DNA from: Thermoanaerobaculia bacterium
GTDB taxonomy: Bacteria > Acidobacteriota > Thermoanaerobaculia > UBA5066 > DATFVB01
Direction: 5' to 3'
Assembly (NCBI GenBank): GCA_035717485.1
Contig: DASTIQ010000206.1
Location: 1 to 36,404, forward strand
DNA length: 36,404 nt
Below, in pieces: positions 32,488 to 36,404 of this stretch. Within the stretch, counting starts at the first letter, position 1, and every line of letters begins with the position of its first letter. Both the position numbers and the translations under genes were made by a program. The notes beneath the pieces are model-generated. The model was given only the letters and a program-made list of their open reading frames with translations. It was not told where the DNA came from and ran no database searches.

Positions 32488-33257
32488 GCGGGATCCTCGG
32501 GGAGATCGCGGCGTCCGTCCGCTCCCGGCTCGCGGCGGGCGCCTACCGGCCCGCGGAAGGCCGCGGCCCCGGCCCGAACGGCAGCCGGTTCGCGGCCTCT
32601 CTCCGGGAACCGGGAACGCGCGTGATCGCCGAGCTCAAGCAACGCTCGCCGTCGGCCGGGGAGATCTGCCCGCACCTCGACCGGAAGGTCGAGACGCTCG
32701 CCCTCGCCTATCGGCGCGGCCACGCCGCCGCGATCTCGGTCGTCACGGAACCGGAGTTCTTCGGAGGGAAAGCCGAGTGGATCGCGAGAGCGAAGCGGAT
32801 GTCCGGCCTTCCCGTGCTGATGAAGGACTTCGTCCTGGCCGAGGAGCAGCTCGATTTCGCGGCGTCGTCGGGCGCGGACGCGGTGCTCCTCATCGCGGCG
32901 CTCCTCGACGGCCCGGCGCTCGCGCGGCTTCGTTCCGCGGCGGAAGCGCGGGGTCTCGCGGCCCTCGTCGAGGTCCACGACGCCGGCGAAATCGCGCGCG
33001 CCGCCGCCGCCGGCGCGTCGATCGTCGGGGTGAACGCCCGGGACCTCCGCTCCTTCGAGGTCGATCGGGAAGGCGCCGCAGAGCTCGCGGCGGCGATCCC
33101 GGCCGGCGTCCTGCGCGTGGCGGAGAGCGGAATCCGGACGCGGGAGGACGTCGAGCGCCTCTCGGCCGCCGGGTTCACCGCGTTTCTCGTCGGCGAGACG
33201 CTTCTTCGCTCCGAGGATCCGGAGGAAACGCTTCGCTCGCTCCGGGGGACGGCGTGA
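32484..33257 (+). CDS. trpC: indole-3-glycerol-phosphate synthase
   Basis: TIM-barrel enzyme of 257 aa that closes the indole ring. Catalytic and binding residues are visible: IAELKQRSPSAG (Lys and the SPS loop), VLMKDFVL (Lys), ALVEVHD (Glu), VGVNARDL (Asn) and RVAESGIRT (Ser, phosphate site). It is not fused to TrpF. The GTG start overlaps the trpD stop by four bases. Confidence 0.95.
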   Translation: MSGILGEIAASVRSRLAAGAYRPAEGRGPGPNGSRFAASLREPGTRVIAELKQRSPSAGEICPHLDRKVETLALAYRRGHAAAISVVTEPEFFGGKAEWIARAKRMSGLPVLMKDFVLAEEQLDFAASSGADAVLLIAALLDGPALARLRSAAEARGLAALVEVHDAGEIARAAAAGASIVGVNARDLRSFEVDREGAAELAAAIPAGVLRVAESGIRTREDVERLSAAGFTAFLVGETLLRSEDPEETLRSLRGTA

Positions 33258-33865
33258 CGCGCATCAAGATCTGCGGACTCACCCGGAGCGAGGACGTCGC
33301 GCTCTGCGTCGCGCTCGGGGCGGATTACCTGGGGTTCAACTTCTCGCCGCGAAGCCCGCGTCGCGCGGCGGTCGAGGACGGGCCGAAGCTCCTCGCCGCG
33401 TCGGAGGGGCGCCCCCGGGTCGGGGTCTTCGTGGAGGAAGGCCCCGAAGCGGTTCGGCGCGCGATCGACGCGCTGGACCTCGACTTCCTGCAGTTCCATC
33501 GGCCGCTCCGGGACGACGACTTCGCCTTCGGTCTCCCGGTGATCGCGGTCGAGCGCGTGTTCGGCCGGATCCCGGCCCCGCGGACGCCTTTCGCGCGCTG
33601 CCACGCCGTTCTCTACGACACGGGTCACCCGGCGCTCGACGGCGGGACGGGCATGACGTTCGACTCGAACGGGCTCGCCGCGCGGGACCGCGGGATCCCC
33701 GTCGGTCTCGCGGGCGGGCTTCGTCCGGAGAACGTCGCCGAAGCGATCCGGGCGGCTCGTCCGTTCCTCGTCGACGTCGCGAGCGGAGTGGAGTCGTCGC
33801 CGGGGGTGAAGGATCCGTCCCGGCTCCGCGCGTTCTTCGCGGCCGTCCGGAGGGCGGATGGCTGA
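33254..33865 (+). CDS. trpF: phosphoribosylanthranilate isomerase
   Basis: TIM-barrel isomerase of 203 aa. The catalytic Cys is in IKICGLTR at the N-terminus and the catalytic Asp in LYDTG; the phosphate site is [14 protein letters not shown] near the C-terminus. The substrate arrives from TrpD and the product goes to TrpC. GTG start in a GTGA overlap with trpC. Its last eight bases overlap the start of trpB. Confidence 0.94.
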   Translation: MTRIKICGLTRSEDVALCVALGADYLGFNFSPRSPRRAAVEDGPKLLAASEGRPRVGVFVEEGPEAVRRAIDALDLDFLQFHRPLRDDDFAFGLPVIAVERVFGRIPAPRTPFARCHAVLYDTGHPALDGGTGMTFDSNGLAARDRGIPVGLAGGLRPENVAEAIRAARPFLVDVASGVESSPGVKDPSRLRAFFAAVRRADG

Positions 33866-35033
33866 GCGCGCGTACTTCGGCGCGTACGGCGGCACGTTCG
33901 CCCCCGAGACGCTCATGGCGCCCCTCGTCGAGCTCGCCGAAGCCTTCGACGAGGCGCGGCGGGATTCGGGATTCCGCGCGGAGCTGGACGGCGCGCTCCG
34001 GGACTACGCCGGACGCCCGACGGCCCTTTTCTTCGCGCGCCGGCTCTCGGAGGACGCGGGAGGGGCGCGAATCCTCTTCAAGCGCGAGGATCTCCTGCAC
34101 ACCGGAGCCCACAAGATCAACAACGCGATCGGCCAGGGGCTGCTGGCGCGCCGGATGGGGAAGACGCGTCTCATCGCCGAGACGGGAGCGGGGCAGCACG
34201 GCGTCGCGACGGCGACCGTCGCGGCGTGGCTCGGGTTCGAGAGCGTCGTGTACATGGGATCGGAGGATGCGCGGCGCCAGGCGGTCAACGTCGCGCGAAT
34301 GCGGCGGCTGGGAGCGGACGTCCGGACCGTCGATGCCGGATCGCGGACGCTGAAGGACGCGATCAACGAGGCGATGCGGGACTGGTCGGCGACCTCCGCG
34401 ACGTCGCACTACGTCCTCGGCTCGGCTCTCGGCCCGCATCCGTATCCCACGATGGTCGCCTGGTTCCACCGGGCGATCGGCCGCGAGGCGCGAGCCCAGA
34501 CCCTGCGCCGGTGGAAGAAGCTCCCGAAGGCGGTCGTCGCGTGCGTCGGCGGCGGGTCGAACGCGATCGGGATCTTCCAGGCTTTCCTGCGGGACCGCGT
34601 TCGCCTCGTCGGCGTCGAGGCGGGGGGGCGCGGGACCGCGCTCGGCGACCACGCCGCCCGGTTCGCGGGCGGGAAGGTCGGGATCCTCCACGGAACGAAG
34701 ACCTGGGTCCTCCAGGATCGGGAAGGGCAGATCGCGGCGACCCATTCCGTCTCCGCGGGACTCGACTATCCCGCCGTCGGCCCGCAGCATGCGGCGCTGC
34801 GCGACGCGCGGCGCGTCGAATACGTGTCGGCCTCGGACTCGGAGGCGCTCGACGCGTTCGACCGGACGACGCGGCTGGAGGGGATCGTCCCCGCGCTCGA
34901 GTCCGCGCACGCGATCGCGTTCGCGCGGAAGCTCGCGCCCTCGCTTCGAAAGAGCGATCTGATCCTCGTCAATCTCTCCGGGAGGGGGGACAAGGACCTG
35001 CCGGAGGTCGAGCGGATCGAGAGGGGATCGTGA
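33858..35033 (+). CDS. trpB: tryptophan synthase beta chain
   Basis: PLP enzyme of 391 aa that condenses indole with serine. It is the TrpB1 type: N-terminal [15 protein letters not shown], the PLP Lys in [13 protein letters not shown], the catalytic Glu in [13 protein letters not shown], and the phosphate loop GGGSNAIG. C-terminal LSGRGDKD is typical. The ATG is inside trpF (8-base overlap); the stop overlaps the trpA GTG. Confidence 0.97.
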   Translation: MAERAYFGAYGGTFAPETLMAPLVELAEAFDEARRDSGFRAELDGALRDYAGRPTALFFARRLSEDAGGARILFKREDLLHTGAHKINNAIGQGLLARRMGKTRLIAETGAGQHGVATATVAAWLGFESVVYMGSEDARRQAVNVARMRRLGADVRTVDAGSRTLKDAINEAMRDWSATSATSHYVLGSALGPHPYPTMVAWFHRAIGREARAQTLRRWKKLPKAVVACVGGGSNAIGIFQAFLRDRVRLVGVEAGGRGTALGDHAARFAGGKVGILHGTKTWVLQDREGQIAATHSVSAGLDYPAVGPQHAALRDARRVEYVSASDSEALDAFDRTTRLEGIVPALESAHAIAFARKLAPSLRKSDLILVNLSGRGDKDLPEVERIERGS

Positions 35034-35854
35034 AGTCGAGCGGGCGAGTCGCCGCGGCCTTCGCTCGGGCCGAGGGGGAGGAACGCGCCGCGTTCGTCGC
35101 CTATCTCACGGCCGGAGATCCCGACCTCCGCGCGACCGTCGAGCTCGCGCGCGCGGTCGAGGCCGCCGGAGCCGACGTCCTCGAGCTCGGCGTTCCCTTC
35201 TCCGATCCGATCGCGGACGGGGCGACGCTCCAGCGCGCGGCCGCCCGAGCGCTCGCCTCCGGGACGACGCTCGACGGCGTCTTCGCCGCCGCCGCCGAGA
35301 TCCGGGCGAAGACCGACCTCCCGCTCCTCCTGTTCTCGTACGCCAACCCGCTCTGCGCGCGAGGGTTCGGGCGCGCCTTCCGGGAAGCGGCCTCCGCGGG
35401 GTTCGACGCCCTTCTCCTGACGGACGTGCCGGCGGAGGAGTCGGACGCGGTGCTCCCGGATGTCGCCCGGGCGGGGCTCGATCCCGTTCTGCTCGTCTCG
35501 CCGACCTCGGACGCGGGAAGGATGCGCGCCGCGGCGGAACGGTCGCGCGGGTTCCTCTACGTCGTCTCGCGAACCGGCACGACCGGGGAACGCGCCCGCC
35601 TCGCGGAGGATCTCCAGCGGACCGTCGCGCGCGCGCGCCGCGCGGCGGACGCGGAGCGCGGGGACCGCGGAACGCTTCCCATCGCGGTGGGATTCGGGAT
35701 CGCTTCCGCGGAGGACGCCCGCCGCGTCGCGGCGATCGCCGACGGCGTCGTCGTGGGCTCGGCCCTCGTCGCCTGCGCGGAAAGCGGGGGCGCCCGGGCC
35801 GCCTCCGCCGTCGAAACGCTCGCGCGTTCCCTCGCGGAGGCCTGTCGGCGATGA
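35030..35854 (+). CDS. trpA: tryptophan synthase alpha chain
   Basis: TIM-barrel subunit of 274 aa that releases indole from indole-glycerol phosphate. The catalytic Glu and Asp are in [14 protein letters not shown], and the loop-6 region reads [11 protein letters not shown]. The segment [21 protein letters not shown] suggests a slightly longer loop before the last strands. The GTG start overlaps the trpB stop, and the end overlaps the chorismate mutase ATG. Confidence 0.95.
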   Translation: MKSSGRVAAAFARAEGEERAAFVAYLTAGDPDLRATVELARAVEAAGADVLELGVPFSDPIADGATLQRAAARALASGTTLDGVFAAAAEIRAKTDLPLLLFSYANPLCARGFGRAFREAASAGFDALLLTDVPAEESDAVLPDVARAGLDPVLLVSPTSDAGRMRAAAERSRGFLYVVSRTGTTGERARLAEDLQRTVARARRAADAERGDRGTLPIAVGFGIASAEDARRVAAIADGVVVGSALVACAESGGARAASAVETLARSLAEACRR

Positions 35855-36129
35855 ACGAGCTCGAGCGGCTCCGCGTCTCGATCGACGAGCTCGACCGCGT
35901 GCTGGTGAAGCTCCTGAACCAGCGCGCGAAGTACGCGCTGGAGATTGGGCGGGCCAAGAGCGCCACGGGGCTTCCGGTCTATTCGCCCGAGCGGGAGCGC
36001 GAGGTCCTCGCGCACGTCGAAACCGAGAACCGGGGCCCGCTTTCCGTCGACGCGCTCCGGCGTCTCTACGAACGCATCATCGACGAGTCCCGCCGTCTCG
36101 AGCGGGAAGCCCAGGAGGGGAAATGCTGA
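35851..36129 (+). CDS. aroQ: chorismate mutase, AroQ class
   Basis: Small all-helical enzyme of 92 aa that turns chorismate into prephenate, the branch towards Phe and Tyr. AroQ features are visible: N-terminal LRVSIDELDRVLVKLLNQRA (Arg and Asp of helix 1), the Lys in IGRAKSATG, the VYSPEREREVL block, and RIIDESRRLE at the C-terminus. It is free-standing, not fused to prephenate dehydratase or DAHP synthase, although the DAHP synthase gene overlaps its end by seven bases. Its place at the end of a trp operon ties the Trp and Phe/Tyr branches to the same transcript. Confidence 0.9.
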   Translation: MNELERLRVSIDELDRVLVKLLNQRAKYALEIGRAKSATGLPVYSPEREREVLAHVETENRGPLSVDALRRLYERIIDESRRLEREAQEGKC

Positions 36130-36404
36130 TCGTGATGAGCCCGGCCGCGACCGAGCAGGAGCTGGATGCGGTGGTCGCGCGTCTCGTCGAGAAGGGCTTC
36201 GACGTCCATCGTTCGACGGGCGCCGAGCGCACGGTCCTCGGCGCCGTCGGCCACGTGCAGAACAGCGATCCCCGGTTCTTCGAGGACATGGCCGGCGTCT
36301 CGGGAGTCGTGCGGATCACCGAGCCCTTCAAGCTCGCCGGCCGGACGTTCCAGCCGCGGGACTCCGTCGTCCCGGTGCGCGGCGTGCCGGTCGGCGGAGA
36401 CGAG
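36123..36404 (+). CDS. aroF: DAHP synthase, type I-beta (partial, runs off the window)
   Basis: The first 94 residues of 3-deoxy-7-phosphoheptulonate synthase, the entry step of the shikimate pathway. The visible part is the N-terminal ferredoxin-like (ACT-like) domain found in Thermotoga-type enzymes: MLIVMSPAATEQELDAVV, then ERTVLGAVGHVQ, VVRITEPFKLAGRTF and VVPVRGVPVGG. In relatives this domain mediates feedback control by Tyr or Phe. The catalytic barrel lies beyond the window. The ATG is inside the chorismate mutase gene. Confidence 0.85.
   Translation, partial: MLIVMSPAATEQELDAVVARLVEKGFDVHRSTGAERTVLGAVGHVQNSDPRFFEDMAGVSGVVRITEPFKLAGRTFQPRDSVVPVRGVPVGGDE

Noticed and set aside
1-36404. 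Search by eye for CRISPR arrays, tRNA/rRNA genes, insertion sequences and prophage genes
   Set aside because: No regularly spaced direct repeats, transposase or integrase motifs, or tRNA-like clover-leaf arms were recognised; nearly all sequence is accounted for by conserved genes.

Overview
The window is about 36.4 kb of very GC-rich bacterial DNA. Genes are packed tightly, and codon third positions are almost always G or C. The gene set (an AroD-AroE fusion, a complete trp operon, Pff1-like M28 peptidase, DUF6600/FecR-type protein, Spy/CnrX-like sensor beside an ECF sigma factor) would fit an Acidobacteriota-like lineage. That assignment is an inference from gene content and is not proven here. 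I see no rRNA, tRNA, CRISPR array, insertion sequence or phage gene.

Layout. 1-3.2 kb: the tail of an unknown gene, then on the minus strand an SDR oxidoreductase followed by a large membrane-bound M28 aminopeptidase. 3.2-5.5 kb: a bacterial PH-domain/SHOCT membrane protein, then an ECF sigma factor, a zinc-type anti-sigma factor and a Spy/CpxP/CnrX-like periplasmic protein. 5.5-10.2 kb: two half-ABC exporters that look like the two unequal partners of a TM287/288-type heterodimer, with a SAM methyltransferase gene between them. 10.3-14.5 kb (minus): a complete BMP-family nucleoside-type uptake ABC system. 14.5-15.6 kb: two uncharacterised proteins, the second apparently a decayed HD domain. 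15.7-20.4 kb (minus): a fatty-acid oxidation operon (FadJ/FadB-type enzyme, acyl-CoA dehydrogenase, FolM-like SDR). 20.7-23 kb (minus): a secreted FecR/DUF6600 protein with its own intrinsic terminator. 23.1-26.6 kb: cyclic-nucleotide-binding protein, peptide deformylase, a response regulator (minus) and cysS. 26.7-27.8 kb (minus): a FabH-like ketoacyl synthase III.

27.84-36.4 kb is an aromatic amino-acid supra-operon: aroDE fusion, trpE, trpG, trpD, trpC, trpF, trpB, trpA, chorismate mutase and the start of a DAHP synthase. Every one of the nine gene junctions overlaps by 4-8 bases. The operon is preceded by a near-consensus promoter (TTGACA, 17 bp, TACAGT), a 17-codon leader peptide with alternating Trp-Tyr codons (MKVSASSCWYWYWSDTR), and a set of mutually exclusive hairpins ending in an 11-bp terminator stem followed by TTTT. 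This is a ribosome-mediated attenuator, and it is the most interesting system in the window.

A second, genome-scale pattern is visible. For eleven transcription units a TANNNT -10 element ends 6-8 bases before the start codon, so transcription should begin at or next to the start codon. Leaderless mRNA therefore appears to be the normal state for first genes here, while downstream genes start by 4-base overlaps. Three divergent gene pairs share an almost identical compact layout, with 33-35 bp between facing -10 elements.
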